A stretch of 64,000 nucleotides of DNA from Pseudoxanthomonas helianthi (lineage in GTDB: Bacteria > Pseudomonadota > Gammaproteobacteria > Xanthomonadales > Xanthomonadaceae), in NCBI RefSeq assembly GCF_017939625.1, contig NZ_JAGKTC010000003.1, positions 434,001-498,000 on the forward strand. The letters run 5' to 3'. This document shows positions 44,698-52,382 of this stretch, one piece after another. The translations under genes and the position numbers were made by a program. The notes under the pieces are model-generated. The model saw only the letters and a program-made list of their open reading frames with translations, was not told the DNA's origin and searched no databases. Within the stretch, counting starts at the first letter, position 1, and each line of letters starts with the position of its first letter.

Positions 44698-44985
44698 CTA
44701 CGCCACCAGGTCGGCATATTCGGGGTGGCGGCGAATATACACGGCCGAATACGAACAGGCCGGCACCACCCGCAGCCCCTCGGCGCGGGCGTATTCCAGT
44801 ACCGCCCGGACCAGTTCGCCAGCCACGCCGCGGCCGCCGATGGCCTCGGGGACGCCGGTGTGTTCGATGGTCAGGCGCCCATCGCGCAGGCGATAGACCA
44901 GTTCGGCCTCATGGCCTTCCAGTTCGGTACGGAACCGGTGCTGCGCGGCTTCGTGGACGATCGAAAGCGGGATTTCGGAACTCAT
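44698..44985 (-). CDS. Small GNAT-type N-acetyltransferase (YjdJ-like)
   Basis: The 95-residue protein is the short acetyltransferase type, with the acetyl-CoA loop GGRGVAGELVRAVLEYAR and ending VPACSYSAVYIRRHPEY. The substrate is unknown. ATG 44985 gives a product of family size; no strong ribosome site is seen. The gene diverges from the small ORF at 45178, and the palindrome at 45071-45086 lies between. Confidence 0.87.
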   Translation of the reverse strand: MSSEIPLSIVHEAAQHRFRTELEGHEAELVYRLRDGRLTIEHTGVPEAIGGRGVAGELVRAVLEYARAEGLRVVPACSYSAVYIRRHPEYADLVA

Positions 44986-45070
44986 GGGGGCGGCACCTGC
45001 ACGACTGACCGGCACATTGTGCCCGAAACGCTGGTACGGCAGTTTTCGCCCCATTGCGTCACCTGGTTAT

Positions 45071-45086
45071 GTGAAGACTCGTTCAC
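45071..45086. promoter_or_regulatory. Palindrome GTGAA-N6-TTCAC, possible activator site
   Basis: A perfect 5-bp inverted repeat with a 6-base centre. It lies about 65 to 80 bases upstream of the start predicted from the sigma-54-like site at 45123, where enhancer-binding proteins usually bind. A second short palindrome, GCGTGACACGC, is at 45098-45108. Confidence 0.45.
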
Positions 45087-45122
45087 GAACCAAAATGGCG
45101 TGACACGCATCCCAATACCGGA

Positions 45123-45139
45123 TTGGCACGCTTGATGCC
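45123..45139 (+). promoter_or_regulatory. Sigma-54-like promoter
   Basis: TTGGCACG-CTTG-ATGCC has the full -24 box and GC at the correct -12 spacing, with one mismatch (A for T) in the -12 box. Predicted start near 45150, 28 bases before ATG 45178. Confidence 0.5.
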
Positions 45140-45177
45140 CATTACCGGTACGACCTTGATCGTTAGACGTGGATGCC

Positions 45178-45354
45178 ATGACGCAAGAACCCGAAAAGAA
45201 CGAAGACGCCAAGGAATTCGCCCTGCTGCTCGACCTCTGCCAGAGGACCGTGCGCGGGCAGACCGCCGACGGCGATTTCAGCCGGCTGGACGAGATCGTC
45301 TACAAGCGCCTGCTGTCCACCTACCCCGGCAGCGACCAGCGGGCGGCGGCCTGA
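45178..45354 (+). CDS. Small acidic/charged protein of 58 residues, unknown
   Basis: The product is soluble, helical-looking and charged (for example EDAKEFALLLDLCQRTVRG and SRLDEIVYKRLLSTYPG). I do not recognise it. ATG 45178 is preferred over the in-frame GTG 45169. A sigma-54-like promoter and a palindrome lie upstream, which is unusual for so small a gene and supports it being real. It converges with the rhomboid gene. It might be a regulator or adaptor; this is inference only. Confidence 0.6.
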   Translation: MTQEPEKNEDAKEFALLLDLCQRTVRGQTADGDFSRLDEIVYKRLLSTYPGSDQRAAA

Positions 45355-45360
45355 ACCGGC

Positions 45361-45981
45361 TCAGCCGCCGAACGAAGGGTTCGACAGCTCCGTCAGGAAA
45401 TGCCCCAGGACTTCGGGGCGCATGATCAGCATGAACATCACCCCGTAAGCGGCGCCGGCTAGGTGCGCGCTGTGGTTGATGCGATCGCCGCCGCGGCGGT
45501 CCATCCAGATGCTGTAGGCCACGTATAGCACGGCGAAAACGATCGCCGGCATCGGAATGAAGAACACGCCGATCGTGGCCCAGGGCGCCACGACGATGAA
45601 GGCGAACAGCACCGCGGACACCGCGCCCGAGGCGCCGAGGCTCAGGTAATTCGGGTTGTGCTGGTTCTTCAGGTAGGTCGGCAGGATCGACACCACCAGC
45701 GCCGACAGATAGAACAGCGGGAACACCCAGGGACCGACCAGTCGGGTCATCAGCACCTCGATCTCGCGACCGAAGAAATACAGGGTGAACATGTTGAAGA
45801 ACAGGTGCCAGAAATCGGCATGGATGAAGCCGTAGGTCAGCAGCCGGTCGTACTGCTTGCGCTTGTCGATCGCCGGCGGCCACAGGATCAGCCGGTCGGC
45901 CAGCTTGCGGTTGCCGAAGGCCAGCCACGACACCAGCGCAGTGGCGGCGATCAACAGGTAGGTGAAGAACGGGGTCTGCAT
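45361..45981 (-). CDS. Rhomboid family intramembrane serine protease
   Basis: The 206-residue protein has about six membrane segments. The catalytic Ser118 lies in LGASGAV and His173 in HSAHLAG. FIHADFWHLFFNMFTL supplies the conserved loop with His and Asn. It cleaves transmembrane substrates in the inner membrane. AAGGAAT precedes ATG 45981. Length fits a compact bacterial rhomboid. Substrates unknown. Confidence 0.94.
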   Translation of the reverse strand: MQTPFFTYLLIAATALVSWLAFGNRKLADRLILWPPAIDKRKQYDRLLTYGFIHADFWHLFFNMFTLYFFGREIEVLMTRLVGPWVFPLFYLSALVVSILPTYLKNQHNPNYLSLGASGAVSAVLFAFIVVAPWATIGVFFIPMPAIVFAVLYVAYSIWMDRRGGDRINHSAHLAGAAYGVMFMLIMRPEVLGHFLTELSNPSFGG

Positions 45982-46119
45982 CGGATTCCTTGCATCGCTC
46001 ACGCACGCGAAAGTGCGCAAGCCTAACCGATCCGGGCCGGCGCTTCGAATCCCGCAGGTCATGGCTGCGCGAGGCGCAGGCATGCCGCATCATGGTGTTT
46101 TTCCGCGCGCGCCCACGAC

Positions 46120-47880
46120 ATGAACCGACTGACCTGCCTCAGCCTGCTCGCCTTAGCCGTTCCCGCTTTCGCCGCCGACGCCGACCTGAGCACCGTCGCC
46201 GAACGCTCCGGCTACACCGAAACCGGCCGTTACGCCGAAGTGGTCGAACTGTGCGACCGCTACGCCAGGGCCTGGCCGCAGGCAGTGCGCTGCTTCGATT
46301 TCGGCACCACGCCACAGGGCCGGCCGATGAAGGCGCTGGCGGTATCCACCAGCGGAGCGCTGGATCCGAAGGCGGCGCAGGCGAAGGGCCTGCCGGTGGT
46401 GCTGGCGCAGGGCGGCATCCACGCCGGCGAGATCGATGGCAAGGACGCCGGCTTCAAGCTGGTCCGCGACCTGCTGGAAGGCAAGGTCGGCCAGAGCCTG
46501 CTCGACAAACAGGTGTTGCTGTTCGTGCCGGTGTTCAACGCCGACGGCCACGAGAATTTCCGCGCCTGGAACCGCCCCAACCAACGCGGACCGAAGGAGA
46601 TGGGCTTCCGCGTCACCGCGCAGCGCTACAACCTCAACCGCGACTACGTGAAGGCCGACAGCCCGGAAATGCAGGCGATGCTCGACTTGGTGCAACGCTG
46701 GGACCCGCTGGCGATGCTCGACCTGCACGTCACCGACGGCGCCAAGTTCCAGCACGACATTTCGATCACCGGCGAGCCGACCAACTCCGGCGATGATGCC
46801 TTGCGCGAAGCCGGCAAGGCGCTGCTGCACGGCATCGTGGACAAGCTGGCCACGCAAGGCTCGCTGCCGGTGGATTTCTACCCCAGCTTCGCCAGGGACG
46901 ACGACCCGGCGTCCGGCTTCGTCGACGGGGTCAGTCCGCCGCGCTTCTCGCACGGCTATTTCCCGCTGCGCAACCGCCTCGGCATCCTGGTCGAAACGCA
47001 TTCGTGGCGTACTTACCCGGAACGGGTGAAGGCGACCTACAACACCGTGCTCGACGCGCTGGAACTGACCGCCGCGAACGGCCCGCACTGGCTGCAGCTG
47101 GCCCATGAAGCCGACCAGCGCGCCGCGCAGCTCGGCGGCAAGCCGGTGCCGCTCAGCTACAAGGCTACCGACGCGGTGCGCACCATCGACTTCCTCGGCT
47201 ACGCATACACGCGCACGCCGTCGGACATTTCCGGCGCGCTGATGACCCGCTACGACGAAAGCAAGCCGCAGGTATGGAAGGTGCCTCTGCGCAACACCCT
47301 CGTGCCCGACGCCGTCGTCGTCGCGCCGAAGGGCGGCTACCTGGTGCCGCCGCAGCATGCCGCAGCGGTATCGCGCTGGCTGCTGCGCCACGGCATCCGC
47401 TACCGGGTGCTGACCAACGCCACTTCGCACATGAAGGTGCAGTCCTTCGTCGCCGACAAGGTGGAGTTCGGCGGCGCCTCGGTCGAAGGCCACCAACGCG
47501 CGAACCTGCAGGGAAGCTGGCGCGACGACGAGGCCGACATCCGCGCCGGCACCCTATACGTGCCGATGGCGCAGGCGGAAGCCCGGCTGCTGGTGAACAT
47601 CCTCGAGCCGACCGCGCCCGATTCGATGGCTGCGTGGGGCGAGTTCAACAATGCCTTCGAGCGCAAGGAATACATGGAAGGCTACGTCGCCGAGGAACAG
47701 GCGCGCGAAATGCTGGCCCGCGATCCGAAGCTGAAGGCGGAGTTCGAAAAGAAGCTCAAGGACGATCCCGACTTCGCCAGGAACCCCGGCGCACGGCTGG
47801 ACTTCTTCTATCGCCGCCACCCGGCCTGGGACCGCGACGCCTTCCGCTATCCGGTACTGCGCACCGATACCGCCTTGTAG
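46120..47880 (+). CDS. Exported M14 family zinc carboxypeptidase
   Basis: The 586-residue precursor has a signal peptide (SLLALAVPAFA). The M14 zinc motif is HAGEIDG (His101, Glu104), with the third ligand in DLHVTDG. The catalytic Glu region is GILVETHSW. The N-terminal catalytic domain covers residues 30-320, with a C-terminal extension of unknown fold. It likely trims C-terminal residues from peptides in the periplasm or outside. The stop codon TAG is part of a GTAGGAGCG repeat that starts here. Confidence 0.92.
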   Translation: MNRLTCLSLLALAVPAFAADADLSTVAERSGYTETGRYAEVVELCDRYARAWPQAVRCFDFGTTPQGRPMKALAVSTSGALDPKAAQAKGLPVVLAQGGIHAGEIDGKDAGFKLVRDLLEGKVGQSLLDKQVLLFVPVFNADGHENFRAWNRPNQRGPKEMGFRVTAQRYNLNRDYVKADSPEMQAMLDLVQRWDPLAMLDLHVTDGAKFQHDISITGEPTNSGDDALREAGKALLHGIVDKLATQGSLPVDFYPSFARDDDPASGFVDGVSPPRFSHGYFPLRNRLGILVETHSWRTYPERVKATYNTVLDALELTAANGPHWLQLAHEADQRAAQLGGKPVPLSYKATDAVRTIDFLGYAYTRTPSDISGALMTRYDESKPQVWKVPLRNTLVPDAVVVAPKGGYLVPPQHAAAVSRWLLRHGIRYRVLTNATSHMKVQSFVADKVEFGGASVEGHQRANLQGSWRDDEADIRAGTLYVPMAQAEARLLVNILEPTAPDSMAAWGEFNNAFERKEYMEGYVAEEQAREMLARDPKLKAEFEKKLKDDPDFARNPGARLDFFYRRHPAWDRDAFRYPVLRTDTAL

Positions 47881-47970
47881 GAGCGGGCCTGCCCGCGACC
47901 GAAGGACGGGCGCAGCGCGGGCGAATTCCGTAGGGCGTGAAGTCTGCGGTCGCGCCCAGGGGCGCTCCTA
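47877..47970. repeat. GTAGGAGCG-type inverted repeat, overlaps M14 stop
   Basis: Arms GTAGGAGCGGGCCTGC (47877 on) and the inverted GGTCGCGCCCAGGGGCGC...CTA (47948-47970) are imperfect inverted copies. The first arm provides the TAG stop of the M14 gene. Confidence 0.8.
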
Positions 47971-48004
47971 CGGCGCCTCTCGGACAGGCGCGCCTCGCGA
48001 CGTT

Positions 48005-48607
48005 TCAGCAGTTCTCGTACTTCCAGTTGCGGCGCTTGCCTTCGGCCATCCATTCGACGGCCTGGGCCAGGCGCTTGGCCCGGGTGTCCTCGCGCTTGGC
48101 CTCGACGATCCATTCGATGTATTCGCGCTTCGCGCCGGGCGGAAACGCGTCGAACGACGCCTTCGCCGCCTTGTTCTTCTTCAACGCGGCCGCGAGGTCG
48201 GCGGGCGCCTCGGGCGGCGGCTTCGGCGCCGTTTTGCGTGTAGTCGGCGCCTTCACTCCATCCTCGTTGAGCTTCATCGCTTTCCTGATGTGGGCGACGA
48301 GCGTCTTCTTCGGCGGCAGGTCCTGCAGCGAAGCCATCTTGCCGTAGCTGCCCATGCCGTCGCGCGGCTCGCCCTCGCCCAGCACCAACGCATGTTTCCA
48401 GAAGCCGAACGAGGCGTGCTGCTTGAACGCGGCCATGCCGCAGAGGATGCCGCCCGCGTACTCGAAGGTCGGCATGCCCCATTTGATGGTTTCCTCGACC
48501 TGCGGGCAGGCCTCGTGCACCCATTCGCGAACGCGCGCCAGGATCGGCTGCGCGAACGGCGCGGCGCGTTCGATATAGGCATCGATGCGCGGGTCGTGTT
48601 TCGGCAT
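48005..48607 (-). CDS. DUF1801/YdeI-like protein
   Basis: The 200-residue protein has an N-terminal DUF1801 fold (KWGMPTFEYAGGILCGMAAFKQH). A basic Pro/Lys-rich linker (TTRKTAPKPPPEAP) and a C-terminal YdeI/OmpD-associated region (PPGAKREYIEWIVEAKREDTR) follow. YdeI relatives are linked to envelope stress or bacteriocin protection, but no enzymatic function is known. GAGGAGC precedes ATG 48607. It diverges from the RNase gene. Confidence 0.9.
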   Translation of the reverse strand: MPKHDPRIDAYIERAAPFAQPILARVREWVHEACPQVEETIKWGMPTFEYAGGILCGMAAFKQHASFGFWKHALVLGEGEPRDGMGSYGKMASLQDLPPKKTLVAHIRKAMKLNEDGVKAPTTRKTAPKPPPEAPADLAAALKKNKAAKASFDAFPPGAKREYIEWIVEAKREDTRAKRLAQAVEWMAEGKRRNWKYENC

Positions 48608-48708
48608 TGGGACGCTCCTCATCGGCCTCGTCGCGTTGCGGCGGATGTTCACCCGGTCCGCATCCGCGGCCATTATGATGCGTGCTCGACCCGAACCGCG
48701 GAGCGGTC

Positions 48709-49149
48709 TTGCGCAAGCTTTCCATCATCGCCCTGCTGTTGCTGGTCGCCGCCATGTGGTGGTGGGGTTCGCGTCCGGCGCAGCCGGCCTTCGCGCCGCC
48801 CCCGGTCGAAACATCCGCCCCGCCCCTGCACACCCCCCCCGGCCCGGCATCGCGATCCATGCCCGATTTCCTGCCGGCGGAAGCGCACGACACCCTGCGC
48901 CTGATCGCCAGCAAGGGGCCTTACCCGCACCGCCAGGACGGCAGCGTGTTCGGCAACCGCGAAGGTCGCCTGCCGGACCGGCCGCGCGGCTATTACCACG
49001 AATTCACCGTGGAGACGCCCGGCGCGGGCAATCGCGGTGCCCGGCGCATCATCACCGGCGGGCAACCGCCCGAGACCTGCTACTACACCGACGACCATTA
49101 CGAGTCGTTCCGCGAATTCGACTGCGCACTCGACGAGGCCCGCCGATGA
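48709..49149 (+). CDS. Barnase/RNase Sa-family ribonuclease with N-terminal signal or anchor
   Basis: The 146-residue protein has a hydrophobic N-terminus (RKLSIIALLLLVAAMWWWG), a Pro-rich linker, then a microbial RNase N1/T1 domain from residue 52. Catalytic residues are intact: Glu98 in YYHEFTVETPG, Arg113 in GARRIITGG and His130 in DDHYESF. It cuts single-stranded RNA after guanine in known relatives. The TTG start at 48709 has GGAG five bases upstream; GTG 48682 is possible. The stop overlaps the barstar start by four bases (ATGA). Confidence 0.88.
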   Translation: MRKLSIIALLLLVAAMWWWGSRPAQPAFAPPPVETSAPPLHTPPGPASRSMPDFLPAEAHDTLRLIASKGPYPHRQDGSVFGNREGRLPDRPRGYYHEFTVETPGAGNRGARRIITGGQPPETCYYTDDHYESFREFDCALDEARR

Positions 49150-49589
49150 GCGACTCCGGTTTCGACCTCGGCCTGGACGACGCCGGCCGCGCCGGCGTGT
49201 TCTTCGTCGCCACCGACGACCTGGACACGCTCGATGCCGCTGCGCGCGACGCCGGGCTGCTGGCAAGGCGCATCGATCTGCTCGGTTGCGAGAGCAAGGC
49301 GATGTTGCTGCTGCGCTTCGCCGTGGCGCTGGATTTCCCCGCCAGCGGCGGCCGCAATTGGGATGCGCTCAGCGACAGCCTGCGCGACCTGTCGTGGCTG
49401 CCCGCCCCCGGTTACACGCTGCTGCTGGACGGCGCCAGCGACCTGCATCGCGCCGAGGGCGACGATTTCGATACGCTGCTGTCGATCCTGGACGAAGCCC
49501 GCGCCTTCTGGGCCGAGCATGAGGTGCCGTTCTGGGTGTTCGTGGCACTGGACGAGGAAGACTTCGACGAGATGGAAGCGCAGGAATAA
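49146..49589 (+). CDS. Barstar-family ribonuclease inhibitor
   Basis: The 147-residue acidic protein has the barstar core FPASGGRNWDALSDSLRDLSWL (residues 62 to 83), shown here by its key FPxSGGRNWDAL pattern. It ends with an Asp/Glu-rich tail (DEEDFDEMEAQE). It is expected to bind the RNase in the cytoplasm and block it before export. Overlap with the RNase gene ensures matched translation. The N-terminal 45 residues form the first strand and helix. Confidence 0.92.
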   Translation: MSDSGFDLGLDDAGRAGVFFVATDDLDTLDAAARDAGLLARRIDLLGCESKAMLLLRFAVALDFPASGGRNWDALSDSLRDLSWLPAPGYTLLLDGASDLHRAEGDDFDTLLSILDEARAFWAEHEVPFWVFVALDEEDFDEMEAQE

Positions 49590-49621
49590 GCGCAACCGCC
49601 GCGATGCTGCGAAAATGGCGC

Positions 49622-51013
49622 ATGGACGCCCCCGCATCGCTCGACTTCGCCACCCTTCCCTTGTCTGCCGCCCTGAAGCAGGGCGTGGAAGCGGCCGGCT
49701 ATGCGCAACCCACGCCGATCCAGGCGCAAAGCCTGCCGGCGATCCTCGCCGGCCGCGACGTGCTGGCCCAGGCGCCCACCGGCAGCGGCAAGACCGCCGC
49801 GTTCGCGCTGGGCCTGCTGCAGCGGCTCGATCCGGCGCTGATCCGCGCGCAGGCGCTGGTGCTGTGCCCGACCCGCGAGCTGGCCGACCAGGTCGGCGCG
49901 CATATCCGCCGGCTGGCCGTCGCCATTCCCAACCTGAAGGTATCGGTGCTGTGCGGCGGCACGCCGCTGGCGCCGCAGCTGGCCTCCCTGCAGGCCCACG
50001 ACCCGCAGGTCGTGGTCGGTACGCCCGGTCGCGTGCAGGAGTTGTTGCACAAGAAGGTCCTGCACCTGGGCGGCGTGCGCACCGTGGTGCTCGACGAAGC
50101 CGACCGCATGCTCGACATGGGCTTCGAAGAGCCGATCCGCGAGATCGTCGGCAAGACCCCGAAAGAGCGCCAGACCCTGCTGTTCTCCGCCACCTGGCCC
50201 GAATCGATCCGCGCGATGGCCGCCGCGATGCTGCGCGATCCGCTGGAAGTCGGCGTCGAAGGCGTCGCCCATGCGCCGGAGATCGAGCAGCGTTTCTTCG
50301 AAGTCGACCCGGCGCGCAAGCAGCCGGCGCTGGCCGCGCTGCTGCTGGAGCTGTCCGCCGAATCCTGCGTGGTGTTCTGCAACACCCGACGCGACGCCGA
50401 CGAAGTGGCCGAATCGCTGCGCCATTTCGGCTTCACCGCGCTTGCGCTGCACGGCGACATGGAACAGCGCGACCGCGAGGAAGCCCTGCTGCGCTTCGCC
50501 AACCGCAGCTGTCAGGTGCTGGTAGCCAGCGACGTGGCCGCACGCGGGCTCGACGTGGAGGACCTGGCGTTGGTGGCGAACTACGAACTGCCCTCCGACC
50601 CCGACGTGTACCAGCACCGCATCGGCCGCACCGGCCGCGCGGGGCGCAGCGGCCTGGCGATCAGCCTGGTGTCTTCGCGCGAACTGCCGCGCGCAAAGAT
50701 CATCGAAGAACGCGCGGGCCAACCGTTGCGCTGGCTGCGTACGCCCACGGCCACGCCGAAGGCGAATGCCGCGGCGCCGGCCAGGATGGTCACCCTGCGC
50801 ATCGACGCCGGCAAGACCGACAAACTGCGTCCCGGCGACATCCTCGGCGCGCTGACCGGCGATGCCGGCCTGCCCGCGTCGGCGATCGGCAAGATCGCCA
50901 TCTTCGCCACGCGCAGCTACGTGGCCATCGAACGCGCGCTGGCCGGCAAGGCGCTGGCACGCCTTAACGAAGGCCGAATCAAGGGCCGCAGCTTCCGGGT
51001 CAGGAAAATCTAG
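49622..51013 (+). CDS. dbpA: DEAD-box RNA helicase DbpA
   Basis: The 463-residue protein has Q motif PTPIQAQSLP, Walker [13 protein letters not shown] in VVLDEADRMLDMGF, SAT, and HRIGRTGRAGRSG. The C-terminal DbpA RNA-binding domain begins near residue 390 (MVTLRIDAGKTDKLRPGDILGA type, with GRIKGRSFRVRKI at the end). DbpA acts on 23S rRNA helix 92 in 50S assembly. ATG 49622 gives the usual start (DAPASLDFATLPLS). Composite repeats follow the stop. Confidence 0.94.
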   Translation: MDAPASLDFATLPLSAALKQGVEAAGYAQPTPIQAQSLPAILAGRDVLAQAPTGSGKTAAFALGLLQRLDPALIRAQALVLCPTRELADQVGAHIRRLAVAIPNLKVSVLCGGTPLAPQLASLQAHDPQVVVGTPGRVQELLHKKVLHLGGVRTVVLDEADRMLDMGFEEPIREIVGKTPKERQTLLFSATWPESIRAMAAAMLRDPLEVGVEGVAHAPEIEQRFFEVDPARKQPALAALLLELSAESCVVFCNTRRDADEVAESLRHFGFTALALHGDMEQRDREEALLRFANRSCQVLVASDVAARGLDVEDLALVANYELPSDPDVYQHRIGRTGRAGRSGLAISLVSSRELPRAKIIEERAGQPLRWLRTPTATPKANAAAPARMVTLRIDAGKTDKLRPGDILGALTGDAGLPASAIGKIAIFATRSYVAIERALAGKALARLNEGRIKGRSFRVRKI

Positions 51014-51026
51014 CCCGCCTGCGACC

Positions 51027-51145
51027 TGTGGGAGCAACCTTGGTCGCGAATGCCTTCCCCGGCCCTTGTAGAGTCGAGCTTGCTCGACTGCTTTCGCTTA
51101 CGCGCCTCGATCGGGCGAAGAGCAGTCGAGCAAGCTCGACTCTAC
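51027..51145. repeat. Composite palindromic repeat, SMAG/REP-like, copy 2
   Basis: TGTGGGAGCAACCTTGGTCG (51027-51046) is followed by perfect 22-base inverted arms at 51068-51089 and 51124-51145 that begin GTAGAGTCGAGCTTGC. Both modules match copy 1 at 1613-1720 in reverse orientation. Confidence 0.85.
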
Positions 51146-51197
51146 AAAAGCAAGGGCAACGGCATCGCGGCCCACGACCGCTCTCACGACGCACAAG

Positions 51198-51728
51198 TCA
51201 GAAGTTCAGCACGGCCCGAAGCGGCAGGTCCTGCGGCCAACCGGCGCGGCCCTCCAGCGCCGCCAGTTCGATCAGCACCGCGGCCCCCGCCACTTCCGCG
51301 CCTTGCCGGCGCAGCAGGTTCGACGCGGCGCGCAAGGTGCCGCCGGTGGCCAGCACGTCGTCGACCAGCAACACCCGCGCGCCCGGCGGCAAGGCGTCGG
51401 CGTGGACTTGCAGGCTGTCGCTGCCGTATTCCAGCGCATAGCTTTCGCTCAGCACGGTAGCCGGCAGCTTGCCCGGCTTGCGCACCGGCACGAAACCCAC
51501 GCCCAGTTCCAGCGCCAGGGCCGCGCCCAGGATGAAACCGCGCGATTCGATGCCGACCACCGCGTCCAGCCCCGCGTCGCGCCACGGTTCGGCCATGGTC
51601 CGGATCGCGACGGCGAACGCATCGCCGTTCGCCAGCAACGGGGTGATGTCCTTGAACACGATGCCCGGCTTGGGGAAGTCGGGGACATCGCGGACCAGCG
51701 GCAGGTAGTCGGAAAGGGATTCGCTCAT
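51198..51728 (-). CDS. apt: Adenine phosphoribosyltransferase
   Basis: The 176-residue enzyme has the PRPP-binding loop [14 protein letters not shown]. The N-terminal [19 protein letters not shown] and [10 protein letters not shown] are diagnostic of Apt. It makes AMP from adenine and PRPP in purine salvage. ATG 51728 agrees with family length. Palindromic repeats lie on both sides, so it looks monocistronic. Confidence 0.96.
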   Translation of the reverse strand: MSESLSDYLPLVRDVPDFPKPGIVFKDITPLLANGDAFAVAIRTMAEPWRDAGLDAVVGIESRGFILGAALALELGVGFVPVRKPGKLPATVLSESYALEYGSDSLQVHADALPPGARVLLVDDVLATGGTLRAASNLLRRQGAEVAGAAVLIELAALEGRAGWPQDLPLRAVLNF

Positions 51729-51750
51729 CGCCAGATCTTACCGTCGATGC

Positions 51751-51838
51751 AGGAGCGCACTGGGCGCGACGCCGTTTGCCAGCTTGCGGAATCTGCCGCA
51801 CGAAGTCGTTTTTACGGTCGCGCCCGGGTACGCTCCTA
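51751..51838. repeat. AGGAGCGCAC-type inverted repeat
   Basis: AGGAGCGCACTGGGCGCGAC (51751-51770) and the inverted GGTCGCGCCCGGGTACGCTC (51816-51835) form the two arms. It is related to the elements at 47877 and 53591 but more diverged. Confidence 0.75.
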
Positions 51839-51850
51839 GCGGAGAAAAGA

Positions 51851-51876
51851 AAAACGCCGGGCGAGCCCGGCGTTTT
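51851..51876 (-). terminator. Terminator of csp copy 2
   Basis: AAAACGCCGGGC and GCCCGGCGTTTT pair around GA. On the minus strand the stem is followed by TTTTTCTTTTC. Confidence 0.88.
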
Positions 51877-51901
51877 CTGGATCAACCGTGAGACGCTGGA
51901 T

Positions 51902-52111
51902 TTACAGCGGCTGCACCTGGTCGGCCTGCATGCCCTTCTGGCCCTGCACGGCGACGAAGCTGACCTGCTGGCCTTCCTGCAGCGACTTGAAGCCGTTGCC
52001 GACGATCGAACGGAAGTGCACGAACAGGTCCGGGCCGCTCTGCGGGGTGATGAAACCGAAGCCCTTGGCATCGTTGAACCACTTGACGGTACCGGTTTGA
52101 CGCTCAGACAT
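51902..52111 (-). CDS. Cold-shock domain protein (CspA family), copy 2
   Basis: The 69-residue cold-shock domain has RNP1 KGFGFI and RNP2 LFVHF. It shares the start MSER and the end VQPL with copy 1 at 19505. AGGAG lies eight bases from ATG 52111. A leader of up to 160 bases holds the same conserved blocks as copy 1. Cold induction versus constitutive expression cannot be told. Confidence 0.95.
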   Translation of the reverse strand: MSERQTGTVKWFNDAKGFGFITPQSGPDLFVHFRSIVGNGFKSLQEGQQVSFVAVQGQKGMQADQVQPL

Positions 52112-52274
52112 CTTTCTAACTCCTGAAACAAATTGACAAAGTAACTACGGGTGCGCGGCACGGGAATTCCGGGCCGAGACTGGGTTTGCAGGTTGGTTGA
52201 AGCGGAAAGATGTAGCTGATCGTCTGGATCTACTGCATCCGGGGCCCAGGACCACGGGTTTCCGGCAAGCACAG
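52112..52274 (-). promoter_or_regulatory. 5' leader of csp copy 2
   Basis: CTGTGCTTGCCGGA (52261-52274), CGCTTC, CAACCA and TGTTTCAGGAG occur in the same order as before csp copy 1. I could not place a convincing promoter; the AT-rich stretch at 52295-52325 is the likely region. Confidence 0.55.
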
Positions 52275-52382
52275 TGGCGCGAACGATACGCACGTTTTAA
52301 CCAAATTGCGACTTTTTTTTCGGGACTCGTTCAGTTTCGGGGCCATTCCCCTAAACTGGCCCGCCCTGCCCCAGCCCGTTCG

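Noticed and set aside
45070-45086. CRP/Clp binding site
   Set aside because: TGTGA and TCAC are separated by eight bases instead of six, so it does not fit the known spacing.
46153-47496. 447-codon minus-strand ORF inside the M14 gene
   Set aside because: Antisense shadow of the M14 peptidase; no motif.
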